From assembly GCA_016794985.1 (NCBI GenBank), contig JAEUIQ010000019.1, positions 62,001 through 126,000 of the forward strand: a DNA stretch of 64,000 nt. Direction: 5' to 3'. The DNA comes from Planctomycetaceae bacterium (GTDB lineage Bacteria; Planctomycetota; Planctomycetia; Pirellulales; Pirellulaceae). The notes under the pieces are model-generated. The model saw nothing but the letters and a program-made list of their open reading frames with translations, ran no database searches and had not been told where the DNA came from. The translations under genes and the position numbers were made by a program. Below, in pieces: positions 44,460-54,429 of this stretch. Position 1 is the first letter of the stretch; each line of letters opens with the position of its first letter.

Positions 44460-45527
44460 TCAAGCCCTCGCTAGATAATCCTTAACCGGCTTGCGAGTCA
44501 TGAAAATGAGGAGGAGCGTTGGGTAGATCAGAAAAAAGAACATCACGACACTGCCAAAAATCAACATCGATCCAGCCTCGTGACTAATTCGGCGCGGAGC
44601 GTCGAAACCGTAAAACAGAACGACCCCGGTGTAGACCTGGAAAGAAATCGACAGCAAGTTCAAGATGATTGACCCAATACTGTAACTAACGGACAAATCC
44701 CGACCCTTTTCTTTGCCCATCAACAGCAAGATTCCCGCCGCGACCAGCACGAATGTGAGCAACGCCCCCAACACAATGATGAAGATTTGATACTGCACAT
44801 AGCCAGTCTGTTCATAAATCAAAACCAACGAACTGTCCGATCGCTCAAAACGACTGATCGATGGCTGACCAGGTATTCGAACCTCTTGGCGTTGTTGACC
44901 ACTTAACCCGGGCCCAGTCAACAGCCACATCAATAAACCCGCCACCCACGCCAAACTGAAAAAACTCATAATCAGATTGGTGACGCCGAAGAATACAATC
45001 GAAATTGGTTTTCGAGGACCGCTTGGGACCGGGCCCCCGGCTGGAAATCCCGAATAAGGCTGGCCATAAGCTGGCTGCCCATAAGCTGGCTGGCCAAAGC
45101 CAGGTTGGCCGGCGACCGGCTGACCATAAGCTGGTTGACCATAAGCTGGTTGACCATAAGCTGCCTGAGGATAGCCGGCCTGAGGATAGCCGGCCTGAGG
45201 ATAGGGAGTCGCGGCAAATGGAGCCTGCGGGTAGCTCGCAGGCGAATCAACGGGCTGGTCGGCTGCTACTTGAGAATAGGCTGAAGGCGCCGAAGACGGC
45301 CCGCTACCGGCTGGAACCCGTGGCACTTGGACCGGTGGAGGTTGAACTTGAGGCGGTTGAACTTGCGGAGGTTGAACTTGAGGCGGCTGGCTTTCCGGGA
45401 TTTCCGAGAAGATCGGAACCATGGCGGGCGTTGGCCCTGAGCCCTGCCCCTTGGTTTGAGGCTGCCTCTTTTCCGGCGAACTTGAATTCCGCGGTTCCTT
45501 CGGATCGGGCTGTGACGGGGCTGCCAT
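44460..45527 (-). CDS. Proline/glutamine-rich membrane protein with tandem peptide repeats
   Basis: The product has 355 residues. The first half is disordered: PPQVQ repeats (four near residue 48-65), then GYPQA and YGQPA repeats (about 115-160). The second half has four or five hydrophobic helices (about 175-200, 245-275, 285-310, 320-345). A strong GAGGAGG ribosome site precedes ATG 45527. Such Pro/Gln-rich heads on small membrane domains occur in planctomycetes without known function; polymer contact or phase behaviour is speculation. Confidence 0.8.
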   Translation of the reverse strand: MAAPSQPDPKEPRNSSSPEKRQPQTKGQGSGPTPAMVPIFSEIPESQPPQVQPPQVQPPQVQPPPVQVPRVPAGSGPSSAPSAYSQVAADQPVDSPASYPQAPFAATPYPQAGYPQAGYPQAAYGQPAYGQPAYGQPVAGQPGFGQPAYGQPAYGQPYSGFPAGGPVPSGPRKPISIVFFGVTNLIMSFFSLAWVAGLLMWLLTGPGLSGQQRQEVRIPGQPSISRFERSDSSLVLIYEQTGYVQYQIFIIVLGALLTFVLVAAGILLLMGKEKGRDLSVSYSIGSIILNLLSISFQVYTGVVLFYGFDAPRRISHEAGSMLIFGSVVMFFFLIYPTLLLIFMTRKPVKDYLARA

Positions 45528-45601
45528 AAATCCTCCTCGCGCCAGAAGTATTAAATCTGAAAGAAGCTACCCGCGAACGCAAAAATAGAAAGAAAGTTCA
45601 A

Positions 45602-45683
45602 TAGCGGCGAGAGGACTCGAACCTCCACTCCCAGAGGGAACTTGATTTTGAATCAAGCGCGTCTGCCATTCCGCCACGCCGCC
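45602..45683 (-). tRNA. tRNA-Leu (anticodon CAA)
   Basis: The minus strand folds as an 82-nt class II tRNA: acceptor GGCGGCG / CGCCGCT with a G-U end pair, a D-arm GCGGAATGGCAGACGC, anticodon stem CTTGA with loop TTCAAAA (CAA, complement of 45648-45650), a variable arm, T-arm GGTTCGAGTCC and discriminator A, as expected for leucine. Confidence 0.93.
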
Positions 45684-45740
45684 GAATGAGTTGTCCATTC
45701 TAGATGAAGAGTTCGTAAATCAACAAGCCCCCCAAGGTTG

Positions 45741-48700
45741 CTATTGGTTTCGCAATAATTGCAGCAAATTGCCTTGCATGGCCCATCGTCCGATCCACTG
45801 AGCGGCTCCCCAACCAATCAAGGCAATTGCCCCCAACGCCCCCCCCAGCCAAACCAGAGGAACTTCAGCCGCTCCAACCCATAAATGCGGCAAGATCCCA
45901 ACGGCGGCACTGATGGAGCCGACTCCAAATCCTAGCCCCAAGAGCCAATTCGTCTCGCGGGTCACTAAATTCTGAATCCTGGACACGGGGAATCCCAAAG
46001 CTTGCATCAGAGCCAATTCACGCCGGCGTTCGAGGATTGACCGAAACTGGGCGACGACCAATCCGACCGTTCCCAACAGCAATCCCAACGACCCAAGACT
46101 CTGGAAGGCACTCAAGTAGGTGTTTTGAACGGCGAGATAGTTCGCGAGTATCTCTTCAGTTCGTCGGACTTGCCATCCCGTCGCCTGAAGTGACCTCCCC
46201 AAATCGTTTAGCTCGTCTTTCGCGTCCGCCGTGGATGCATTGATCAAGTAGTAGCGGTATCCCGAATTGCGAGGAAAAAGCCGCAGAAAGCTTTCCTCGG
46301 AAATCAACAAAGCCCCTTGCAAAACCGAATTGTCTAACAAACCAACCAGTTCGAATTCGACTTCGCCTGCCCCAGGATAATTGACTTTAAACCTCGTGCC
46401 GGGAAGGTAGACCTTTAAACTGTACCAAGCCGTGTTTTTGTCGATCACCACTGGAATCGCCGGAGACGGTTCGCGTTGCAACAATCGCCATGGATTGTCG
46501 CGAGATTTTGTCTCGTTCGCCGTGTGCGTCACCCAAGCAAACCTTTTCTGTTCGGACGATTCAAAACAATCAACGAACGCGGCACTCACACCGAGCACCT
46601 GCGGCTGACCGGCCTGGAATGGATTGTTGCAACTGGCGTGTTCCCCATCGTGAAAACGAAATCCGAAAAACTGAACATCCGCGATACGGATTGGCGCCTG
46701 CGACTCGACTTGGCCTTGCGACAGCAGGCTCTGTCGTACCGTCGGCGAGTTAAGATCCTGCATGATCCCCGTATTTGTTCGGGCAACGAACGAAAAACCG
46801 GCCGTTCCCCGTTCTGATGGTCCCAAACGAAACGCCGAAACAGCCAAGATCAAAAAAGCGGCAATGCCAACCAACCCCACAATCAACAGACTACGTTTCG
46901 GCTGCCGAGATACATTCAAGCGTCCCAATTGAGCCCATTCGAATCGAAGCTCATCGCGGGGTTGAAGCAACTTGTGATAGATCCACGATAACAAACCAAC
47001 CAACGACAACATACCTCCAGACATGAACGCCATCGCCTGAGCATCACCCACCACGAACAGTCCCGCAACGGAAGACAGGATTGCCGTCGAAAACAAGACC
47101 ACCGACACGCGAGGCCGACTCCACCAGGGCACATCTGCCCCCGAGCCACCATCCTGGTCCCACCTTCCAGACAAAAGCGTACGTACGGGAACGGCGGCCG
47201 CTTGGCGAATCGACCAGCGCATGACCATGGCACACACCAACAACCCCACGGCACCGCCTATCACGAGACTGCGCCAAGTCCAATGCAGTTGCAAAAATGA
47301 TGAAGAAACTGCCCCGACCCACGCCGTTCGCAACAACCAGATCATCACCCCCGCGTAACCAACTCCCACGAGTGTCCCTACCAAGACACCACCTAGCGAG
47401 GCCAACACCGACTCGGCCCACCACAATCTTCCGACTCGACCAGCGCTGAACCCAACCGCCAACCACAATCCCAGTTCTCGACCTCTTTGCTGCAAACCCA
47501 ACCTTACGAACAAGACCAGCAACAACAAGGCGGAGATCATGACGAACATACTGAACAACAGAAACAATACATCAAACGGAGTGGAACCTTGTGACCCAGA
47601 CAAGCCTTGTTTTTTGACCGGCAATATCTGAATCCCGGCATCCAGTGGCTGCTTCGCCAAAGCAGCCATGATTCGATTCTCCAGATCTGTCAGTGGTATG
47701 GACGGCGCGGGAATTCGATAACTTGTCACATCGCCAAATCGACTTGCCCAGAGTTTCTGCCCGTCAGCCAGTGAAATAAATCCTTTGGGAGTCGTGCGGT
47801 GGTTCTGCCAGTAGTCATCGTCTTGCGGGCGAATTTTGTCAGACGTTTCGAACGGCAAGTCCCAGGCCTCGATCGAGTCCGCATCGGTTACACCAGGAAC
47901 CTCGGGGGTCAACCACGGATCATTCGCGATCGTTGGAGGCCGGTCAAAGACCGCTGGTCGCGTTTGCTGTCCTTGGGTTTGATAAGGCTCACGGGGCTCG
48001 GTTAACTCGACAATTCCCGCCAAACGAAACTCGGCCTCGCGTTCGACTTCCTCACCATCGACGGATTCGGGCTCGTAGTACTTGACCCGAATCGGGTCGC
48101 CTTCGTTGGCCCCCAACTCTTCCGCCGTCCAACGATTGACCAAAATTTCACCCGGCTTGATGTTTGCAATCTGTCGACCGTCAGTTAACGGGTACCCCGG
48201 CATCGCAGCGTCTTGCAATGCACTGACCATAGAAAACGGTACCCCGGGGGCAGACTTCGCGGAGACTTGAATATCATTAGCCAAATAGGTCAACACGGAT
48301 TGATGTTCGATCCCCTGCAACGCCGTTTCCAGAAGTCGCTGTTGCCCTTCGTCAAGCAGCATGCGCGTCGAGGAGAGACTGTAATAGTCCAATGCCCCCT
48401 GTTGCACGTGAATCAACTTGACGCCCGCATCCAAGAGCGTGGGACGGAACGCGAGGACAGCCGCGGCCGCAAGATCTTCCGACACGACCGTGGTTGCCGA
48501 TGTCGAAGTGACCAACAGTGTATTGACCAAAACTTGGTCCGCGCGAACCTGTCGCGTTGCCTCGGGAATGACTCGTTGAGCATGATCCAGATTGACATAC
48601 GCATTCGCCGGAACTTCAGTACTCGGCGACAATCCGAGCCGCCCCACGCCATCATCTTCGATAATCGCGACCAACTTCAGTCGCGTCAGGGAACTCACCA

Positions 48701-49298
48701 GATCGTTCTTCGTAGCAATGAAACTCTCTGCCGGGACATCGCTAGGTTTGCCAATTCGCAGGGCTAAGTTCGAACCAACGTCCGAGCTTTGCAGCCCCAA
48801 TCTCGTGGCCGCCGTTTTATTGAGCACAATCTCGGGGCCGGTTGGAACCGGAAAGGCTTCTCGCCCCCAATGCAACCTCGCAAAACCATCGTCCACTCCC
48901 CAAAAGGCCACCGAAGTAGAATCCGCAGCAACCTGATCGGACTTTGTATCAGCTCCTCGGTCGCTTGCGGAATTCTGCTGTCGCTCCAAGACCTCTAAAG
49001 TGGCCGCCGGAAAATGCAACGCCGGTACACATTCGCGGTACACCGCTTGGAATTCGGGTGTTTTCACCCATTCTGATGGTGTTTGTCGGTCCATCAATGA
49101 AGTCGAGACGATCACTCGCTCAACCGGTCCCAACCGTTGCAGCGTCAACTCGCGCAGCGACCCCCGCATGCTGTCGCCCACCGACAAAGCGCCCGTCAGC
49201 ACTGCCACGGTCACCGCCACCGCCAATAACGTGGCCACGTGGATCAGCCAGTAATGACGCAATCCACTCAACACGACCGTAACAACATTCATTTTCAT
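45741..49298 (-). CDS. Very large FtsX-type ABC permease
   Basis: This 1185-residue protein has the duplicated FtsX/MacB-permease plan: an N-terminal helix (about 20-45), a periplasmic domain of about 550 residues, a middle set of helices (about 600-830, including two long pairs), a second periplasmic domain and a final three-helix set ending LIGWGAAQWIGRWAM. The RRRELALMQALGFPVSRI segment is the typical coupling region. The start at ATG 49298 is chosen over a TTG at 49310. No ATPase gene is adjacent, so it must borrow one. Similar giant permeases are common in planctomycetes; the substrate is unknown. Confidence 0.85.
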   Translation of the reverse strand: MKMNVVTVVLSGLRHYWLIHVATLLAVAVTVAVLTGALSVGDSMRGSLRELTLQRLGPVERVIVSTSLMDRQTPSEWVKTPEFQAVYRECVPALHFPAATLEVLERQQNSASDRGADTKSDQVAADSTSVAFWGVDDGFARLHWGREAFPVPTGPEIVLNKTAATRLGLQSSDVGSNLALRIGKPSDVPAESFIATKNDLVSSLTRLKLVAIIEDDGVGRLGLSPSTEVPANAYVNLDHAQRVIPEATRQVRADQVLVNTLLVTSTSATTVVSEDLAAAAVLAFRPTLLDAGVKLIHVQQGALDYYSLSSTRMLLDEGQQRLLETALQGIEHQSVLTYLANDIQVSAKSAPGVPFSMVSALQDAAMPGYPLTDGRQIANIKPGEILVNRWTAEELGANEGDPIRVKYYEPESVDGEEVEREAEFRLAGIVELTEPREPYQTQGQQTRPAVFDRPPTIANDPWLTPEVPGVTDADSIEAWDLPFETSDKIRPQDDDYWQNHRTTPKGFISLADGQKLWASRFGDVTSYRIPAPSIPLTDLENRIMAALAKQPLDAGIQILPVKKQGLSGSQGSTPFDVLFLLFSMFVMISALLLLVLFVRLGLQQRGRELGLWLAVGFSAGRVGRLWWAESVLASLGGVLVGTLVGVGYAGVMIWLLRTAWVGAVSSSFLQLHWTWRSLVIGGAVGLLVCAMVMRWSIRQAAAVPVRTLLSGRWDQDGGSGADVPWWSRPRVSVVLFSTAILSSVAGLFVVGDAQAMAFMSGGMLSLVGLLSWIYHKLLQPRDELRFEWAQLGRLNVSRQPKRSLLIVGLVGIAAFLILAVSAFRLGPSERGTAGFSFVARTNTGIMQDLNSPTVRQSLLSQGQVESQAPIRIADVQFFGFRFHDGEHASCNNPFQAGQPQVLGVSAAFVDCFESSEQKRFAWVTHTANETKSRDNPWRLLQREPSPAIPVVIDKNTAWYSLKVYLPGTRFKVNYPGAGEVEFELVGLLDNSVLQGALLISEESFLRLFPRNSGYRYYLINASTADAKDELNDLGRSLQATGWQVRRTEEILANYLAVQNTYLSAFQSLGSLGLLLGTVGLVVAQFRSILERRRELALMQALGFPVSRIQNLVTRETNWLLGLGFGVGSISAAVGILPHLWVGAAEVPLVWLGGALGAIALIGWGAAQWIGRWAMQGNLLQLLRNQ

Positions 49299-49341
49299 GA
49301 CTCGCGCCAATTGCGGAAAAACCTAAGAGCCCAACAAATCT

Positions 49342-49680
49342 TCAGCCGGACACCCCGGCAGAAAGCCCACGCAGGTATTCCAAGGTATAAACACCGGAGT
49401 TATGCCCATCACTGAACACCAAGTTGTACGCATAATTTCCTGCGGGCGTCATCCGTACCAGGCTTAACGGCTGCATCTCCGCCTCGCTGACAATCTGCAA
49501 AAGGCGTATCCCCGAACCAGACTTCTTCTGCTCGGCGGCTTTCTTCTCGCGGCAAGTGGCGCAAGGGCAACGATCCCGCAAACTTCGAACGGTCAAAGAT
49601 TGAACCCAACCGTCGCTCCAACTAATTTCTAATTCGCGCCCGTCGTTTTGTTTTGTCAATCCAATTGGAACGAAGTCCAT
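49342..49680 (-). CDS. DUF971 domain protein
   Basis: This 112-residue protein is of the DUF971 family (related to the N-terminal domain of gamma-butyrobetaine hydroxylase). Visible are LEISWSDGWVQSLTVRSLRDRCPCATC, the usual LRxxCPCAxC motif with likely zinc or iron ligands, and YAYNLVFSDGHNSGVYTLEYL. Family members are often linked to iron-sulfur or Mrp/ApbC functions, but here the neighbours give no clue. It is divergent from the methyltransferase gene. Confidence 0.87.
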   Translation of the reverse strand: MDFVPIGLTKQNDGRELEISWSDGWVQSLTVRSLRDRCPCATCREKKAAEQKKSGSGIRLLQIVSEAEMQPLSLVRMTPAGNYAYNLVFSDGHNSGVYTLEYLRGLSAGVSG

Positions 49681-49809
49681 ACATCAACTTCCGAAATGGT
49701 TTGTAGGGTGGACTCTATCTCGGTAACTGCCGATGCTATAATCAAAACAGGCACGGCATGTTTTGGCTACCCAGGAATGCCGAAAATTCTCGGTGGAGTT
49801 TATCTGATC

Positions 49810-51063
49810 ATGCGTCACAGTATCTCGCGACTTATTGTAGCGGTTTGGCATAGCTTCCTTGTTTTTTCAATCGGGTTAGGGATGACCTCGGCACCGGCAG
49901 AGGGTCAAATCCCTCAAGGGGAGTCGTATGCCGAACAACGCGAGGAAATGGTTCGCCTGTTCCTCAAAGGCGCCGGAATCAAGAGCGAGAAAGTCTTGGA
50001 TGTTTTTCGCAAGACCAACCGGCACGAATTTGTTCCGGCAGACATGAAACCCTTTGCCTATCGGGACGCGGGTTTACCCATCGGTGATGGCCAAACCATT
50101 TCGTCGCCCTTCATCGTGGCCTACATGACGGAAGTCCTAGACCCACAACCGACGGACCGTGTTCTGGAAATTGGCACGGGCAGCGGCTTTCAAGCCGCCA
50201 TCTTGAGTCCACTGGTCGAGGAAGTCTACTCGATCGAAATCGTGGAACCCTTGGGTCGCCGAGCCGCCCAAACTCTTTCGCGGCTGAATTACAAAAACGT
50301 CTTTACGAAAGTTGGTGACGGTTACCTTGGCTGGCCGGAGCACGCTCCGTTCGACAAGATTATTGTCACCTGCTCACCGGAGAACGTCCCACAACCCTTG
50401 GTCGATCAACTTAAAGAAGGTGGTCAAATCGTGGTTCCGGTTGGAGAGAGACACCAGCAAACTCTGTATTTGATGACGAAAAAAGATGGCAAATTGGAGG
50501 GCAAGGCCCTGCAACCGACGCTATTTGTGCCAATGACAGGCGAAGCCGAGGACAAACGCGAGGTCTTGCCCGACCCGCTCAATCCGTCCTTACTCAATCC
50601 CGATTTCGAGGAAGGGCAAGACAAACAAGGCCATATCCAAGGCTGGTACTATCAACGACTGGCATCCTTGGTTGACGCTCCCGATGCTCCGAGCGGACAA
50701 ACTTACGTTCGCTTCGAGAATGATCTCGATAATCAAGCCTCGCACGTGATGCAAGGTTTCGCGATCGATGGACGTCAGGTCAAGCAAGTTCGTTTGAGCG
50801 GTAGCTATCGCGGAACCAATGTCAAAGTGGGGCCAGACAAGAACCAATTGGCGCAAATCGCCATCACGTTTTATGACGAAGACCGAGCCGAAGTTGGTTT
50901 TGGTTTCATCGGTCCATTTCGTGGAACGAAAGGCTGGAGCAACTATTCGAAGGTCATTCGCGTTCCCGCATCGGCTCGTGAAGGTATCGTACGAATCGGA
51001 ATGTTTGGCGGCACCGGAACGGCAGACTTTGACAACATTCGCATCGAGAAGTCAGGAAACTGA
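49810..51063 (+). CDS. pcm: Exported protein-L-isoaspartate O-methyltransferase with an extra C-terminal domain
   Basis: The product has 417 residues. A hydrophobic leader (about 9-27) ending AEGQ suggests export. The PCMT domain (about 45-250) contains DGQTISSPFIVAYM and motif I LEIGTGSGFQAA (119-130), then IIVTCSPENVPQPL, all typical of Pcm, which repairs isoaspartyl residues using SAM. The remaining about 150 residues form a beta-rich carbohydrate-binding-like domain (LLNPDFEEGQ near 260, FGGTGTADFDNIRIE at the end). SAM is cytosolic, so an exported Pcm is puzzling; the leader might instead be an anchor. ATG 49810 is the best start. Confidence 0.85.
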   Translation: MRHSISRLIVAVWHSFLVFSIGLGMTSAPAEGQIPQGESYAEQREEMVRLFLKGAGIKSEKVLDVFRKTNRHEFVPADMKPFAYRDAGLPIGDGQTISSPFIVAYMTEVLDPQPTDRVLEIGTGSGFQAAILSPLVEEVYSIEIVEPLGRRAAQTLSRLNYKNVFTKVGDGYLGWPEHAPFDKIIVTCSPENVPQPLVDQLKEGGQIVVPVGERHQQTLYLMTKKDGKLEGKALQPTLFVPMTGEAEDKREVLPDPLNPSLLNPDFEEGQDKQGHIQGWYYQRLASLVDAPDAPSGQTYVRFENDLDNQASHVMQGFAIDGRQVKQVRLSGSYRGTNVKVGPDKNQLAQIAITFYDEDRAEVGFGFIGPFRGTKGWSNYSKVIRVPASAREGIVRIGMFGGTGTADFDNIRIEKSGN

Positions 51064-51280
51064 AGTCAGTGTGCATTCCTTCTCCAGACGATTGCGTTGC
51101 AGCCTTGCTGGCCGGCATGGAATCGAAGCGATGACGGTGGATTCCAATCACCAGCTCGCAAGTGGGTGCGGTGGCACATCGTCGAGCCGTTTAACTTGGA
51201 GAGTGTATTCGATCCCCATCGCGCCACGAGCACGAATTCCCAATCGATGTTGACGTGTTTCTATTCTAAGAAGCGCCCGT

Positions 51281-51370
51281 GTTGGCAACGCTGTAAAGCT
51301 TTTTTTCTTGGCGAAAACAGACCCGAAGGGTCCGAAACAACCCCAGCCGGTGTGCGTGAGCCAAGGGTTT
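51281..51370 (-). repeat. REP-like dispersed repeat, copy near the methyltransferase
   Basis: GTTGGCAACGCTGTAAAGC, TTTTTTTCTTGGCGAAAAC, hairpin GACCCGAAGGGTC, GAAACAACCCCAGCCGG and TGTGCGTGAGCCAAGG match the copy at 23640-23704 in the same orientation and the copies at 27042 and 55401 in reverse complement. Confidence 0.75.
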
Positions 51371-51388
51371 GAATGGCATTTCCCGTGC

Positions 51389-51546
51389 GGGACGAAATGT
51401 CGGTAGTAGCCGTTCGTATGAAGCTGGAGCGTCCCGTTCGGGACGGAATGTTTCATCGCCAAGACGCCCCGTCGCAATAAACACTTCATCCCTAACAGGA
51501 CGTGCGCCACGCATTGGGGGCCGCGAATGCTACCGACATTTCGTCC
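51389..51546. repeat. 158-bp segment bounded by a perfect 18-bp inverted repeat
   Basis: GGGACGAAATGTCGGTAG (51389-51406) and its exact complement CTACCGACATTTCGTCCC (51529-51546) bound a segment that itself contains hairpins around GTCCCGTTCGGGAC (51431-51444). It has no reading frame and resembles a small non-coding mobile or REP-type unit. Confidence 0.7.
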
Positions 51547-51761
51547 CTAACGGGACGGCTCATCTCGAAAGTCGTTTCTCAGCCGCCGCTGTCTAAAGAA
51601 TTCCAGATATCTATCCGTTTTGTCCCGGTCCTTACTCACTCACACAATGCCTGAACAAATCCCAGTCCGTTGCAGCGGATTTCGCTTGCTGCGAGCCTAA
51701 GTGCTCGAATAGAATAACGCTGAGTTCCATTCAAGGCAGCCAACGCAACGAGGGCGTCATC

Positions 51762-52451
51762 GTGTTCGCCGATCCCCTGCACTTATCGCAACATCAAAGA
51801 ACCCTACCATCGCCACCGCTCTCGTCGTCGTGTTCTTCTCGTCGCAGTGCGAGATTCAAAACCTCAAATCCGTGCAACCATCGCAACCAACAATATTCCA
51901 TCATCGGCCTCACCAACGCCGCCGGAACGCTGGTTGAACGTTACTCCTACACCGCGTACGGCACGCTAGGCATCTACGACCCCAGTGGCACGGTTCGTAC
52001 CGCCAGCACTTACGCCAACCGCTACACCTACACCGGCCGCGAGTACGACCCCGACCTCAACCACTACCACTTCCGCGCCCGCTGGTACGATCCCAGCAAC
52101 GGAGCTTTCATATCGCGAGATCCGCTGGGGTATGTGGATGGGACGAGTTTGTATCGGGGGTATTTTGGGGTGAAAATGCTTGATCCGAGCGGTTTGTCTA
52201 CAGTTAGATGGACAACTGGCGCAGGCGGTCCAAAGGATGTTGGCGAGAATGCAGTTTGTTGTTTACGCGCCGAAGTATTTTGGAAAGAAAATGGTTTTGC
52301 ATCTGAAGGCGAATGTTACTCGGAGTGTACAGGATGGGTTACTACAGGAGCAACCGCTGTCGCTGGGGCAGGTGGAATCTTTGAAGCGTATCTAGGGCGG
52401 TCTCCACACGCATCAGTTGCCATTGTTTTTTTGGGCTTGGTTATGACCTAG
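51762..52451 (+). pseudogene. Orphan Rhs C-terminal cassette (truncated core plus variable tail)
   Basis: From about 51890 the frame matches the Rhs repeat-associated core: ERYSYTAYGTLGIYDPSG, YTYTGREYDPDLNHYHFRAR, WYDPSNGAFISRDPLGY and the closing MLDPSGLS. Everything before this lacks Rhs homology, so the YD-repeat shell is missing and the GTG start is doubtful. After the core comes a cassette-specific tail with CCLRAEVFWKENGF and a hydrophobic Ala/Gly stretch. The frame stops at TAG 52449-52451 but stays open afterwards (VVGAYVQATAAKKLV) to TGA 52611-52613. It is probably a displaced, decayed toxin cassette. Confidence 0.75.
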
Positions 52452-52709
52452 GTTGTCGGAGCTTATGTGCAAGCTACGGCTGCCAAAAAATTGGTAAGCC
52501 GATTGAGTCAAAGTTTTGCTGGAGTATGGCTCGCTACTGGATGGGATGGGATTGCGGATACTATGATTGCTGGACGTGTCCAACGACGGAAAACTGGCCA
52601 ACGGATGCTCTGATCTATGTCATGGGTGTTATGTAACAATGCAAGCTTCATAGGTCGTAGCGCAAATTCCAAAACTACCAGTATCTAAGCAAATTAGGAA
52701 TCAAGTCGA

Positions 52710-52907
52710 ATGAGGCCCCAATTTGTCATTGTCGCCGCAGGGTTAGGAGTGATTTCATTGTGTTCCGCTGCAGAGAAGTTGAATCGTCTATTTTGGGGCA
52801 ATCTACCGATTCGTGAAGTAATTCCTATGATGGTTTTTGGCATGATGGGTTTATACTTCTGCTGGCTATCGTACAGCAAGTGCTGTAGGGTAGATGGAGA
52901 TCACTAA
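52710..52907 (+). CDS. Small two-helix membrane protein behind the Rhs cassette
   Basis: This 65-residue product has hydrophobic segments FVIVAAGLGVISLCS (5-19) and VIPMMVFGMMGLYFCWL (about 37-53) and a short CC-containing tail. AGGA lies about 12 bases before ATG 52710. Its place directly after an Rhs toxin-like tail is where immunity genes are usually found, so a remnant immunity protein is possible, but nothing in the sequence proves it. Confidence 0.5.
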   Translation: MRPQFVIVAAGLGVISLCSAAEKLNRLFWGNLPIREVIPMMVFGMMGLYFCWLSYSKCCRVDGDH

Positions 52908-53110
52908 GCTACTACACTCCGACACGCTCGAAGAAAGAACCATGAGTAAGCCTGATTTGGATAAATAGGCGTGGAGCTGCCGCTACGCTGGGTTTGTTGG
53001 CATGGTGTTCGCTAACCGAAAAATGTGGCGATTCTTGAGCTTCGCGTCAGTGTTTGATTTGAATGTCGGTGCGATTGGGAGCCGATGTTGCGGATGAATG
53101 AAGCAATGCA

Positions 53111-54130
53111 GTTGATTTGGTGTTGCTGATCTTGAGGTGGGTGCAGAACGGTAGCAAGGCAGGCGGTTTGGATCGCTGCTGGAAGTTGATGCTTGTCCGT
53201 CGCGTCAGGTGCGACAGTTTGGTTAGGTTATTTTTCCTCGATGTCTTTTTCCGAGACGGCCACCATTGGCTTCACGCCAATGGGGCGCTGACTGGTCAGC
53301 TACACAACAGGCTCCAAGGTTTTAGAGGCCGTTGAACCGACTTTGCTTCAGACACGCCTGCAAGTAGGCCGATCGTTTTAGATCTCAGGTTCAAGATCGC
53401 CACCATTGGCTTCACGCCAATGGGGCGCTGACTGGTCAGCTACAGAACTTGCCCAAGGTTTTAGAGGCCGTAGGACCGACTCTGCTTCAGACACGCCTGC
53501 AAGTAGGCCGATCGTTTTAGATCTCAGGTACAAGATCGCCACCATTGGCTTCACGCCAATGGGGCGCTGACTGGTTAGCTACAGAATTTGCTCCAACGGT
53601 TTGGAAGGCCGTAAGACCGACTCTGCTTCGGTCATGTCCGCAAGTAGGCCGATCGTTTTAGATCTCAGGTACAAGATCGCCACCATTGGCTTCACGCCAA
53701 TGGGGCGCTGACGAAGTTGATTTGGTGTTGTTGATCTTGAAGTCGGTGCGGAGCGGTAGCGAAGCAGGCGGTTTGGATCGCTGCTGGAAGTTGATGCTTG
53801 TCCGTCGCGTCAGGTGCGACAGTTTGGTTAGGTTGTTTTCCTCGATGTCTTTTTCCGAGACGGCCACCATTGGCTTCACGCCAATAGGGCGCTGACTGGT
53901 CAGCTACAGAACTTGCCCCAAGGTTTTAGTGGCCGTAGTACCGACTCTGCTTCAGACACGCCTGCAAGTAGGCCGATCGTTCTAGATCTCAGGTACAAGA
54001 TCGCCACCATTGGCTTTACGCCAATGGGGCGCTGACTGGTCAGCTACAGAATTTGCTCGAAGGGTTTGGAAGGCCGTAAGACCGGCTCTGCTTCGGTTAT
54101 GTCCGCAAGTAGGCCGATCGTGTTTCATCT
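53111..54130 (+). repeat. Tandem array of 140-bp units with a perfect hairpin
   Basis: The core CCATTGGC-TTCAC-GCCAATGG (8-bp stem) starts units near 53259, 53399, 53538, 53679, 53863 and 54003, i.e. every 139-141 bases except where a 45-base longer unit intervenes. Each unit continues GGGGCGCTGACTGGTCAGC, then a degenerate segment and TAGGCCGATCGTTTTAGATC. The block 53111-53292, with its unit start, is duplicated at 53716-53897 (about 604 bases apart). Confidence 0.9.
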
Positions 54131-54429
54131 AGGGTACGGACCGACCGGACTTGCGAGCGTGAACCGTTGCGGTCTCGGTGGGAGTTTGTTTGCGAAATAA
54201 GTCTGTTTCTCGACCGCTGCTCCTGCGATGGTCGTGTTGGCTTAGTGGTGAATCCTTGGCCCAACCGAGACGAGCTCGGTTGCGGCCTTCCCGCTGCTGA
54301 TTTTTGTTGTTTGCTTCCGGCTACCGTCCTGTCTCTCGTCGCAATGCTCGGGCCAACATCATTTCGCATTGCATTGGTTGACAAGGCCCGCCCGATTTAC
54401 TCGGCGGTTTGTTAAAATTCGCGCTACAT

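Larger units (their letters stand above)
51064..51761. other. Intergenic region with REP-like repeat and palindromes
   Basis: About 700 bases hold a repeat copy (51281-51370), the paired 18-bp inverted repeat (51389-51406 and 51529-51546) and several short GTCCCGTTCGGGAC-like palindromes, but no supported gene. Confidence 0.6.
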
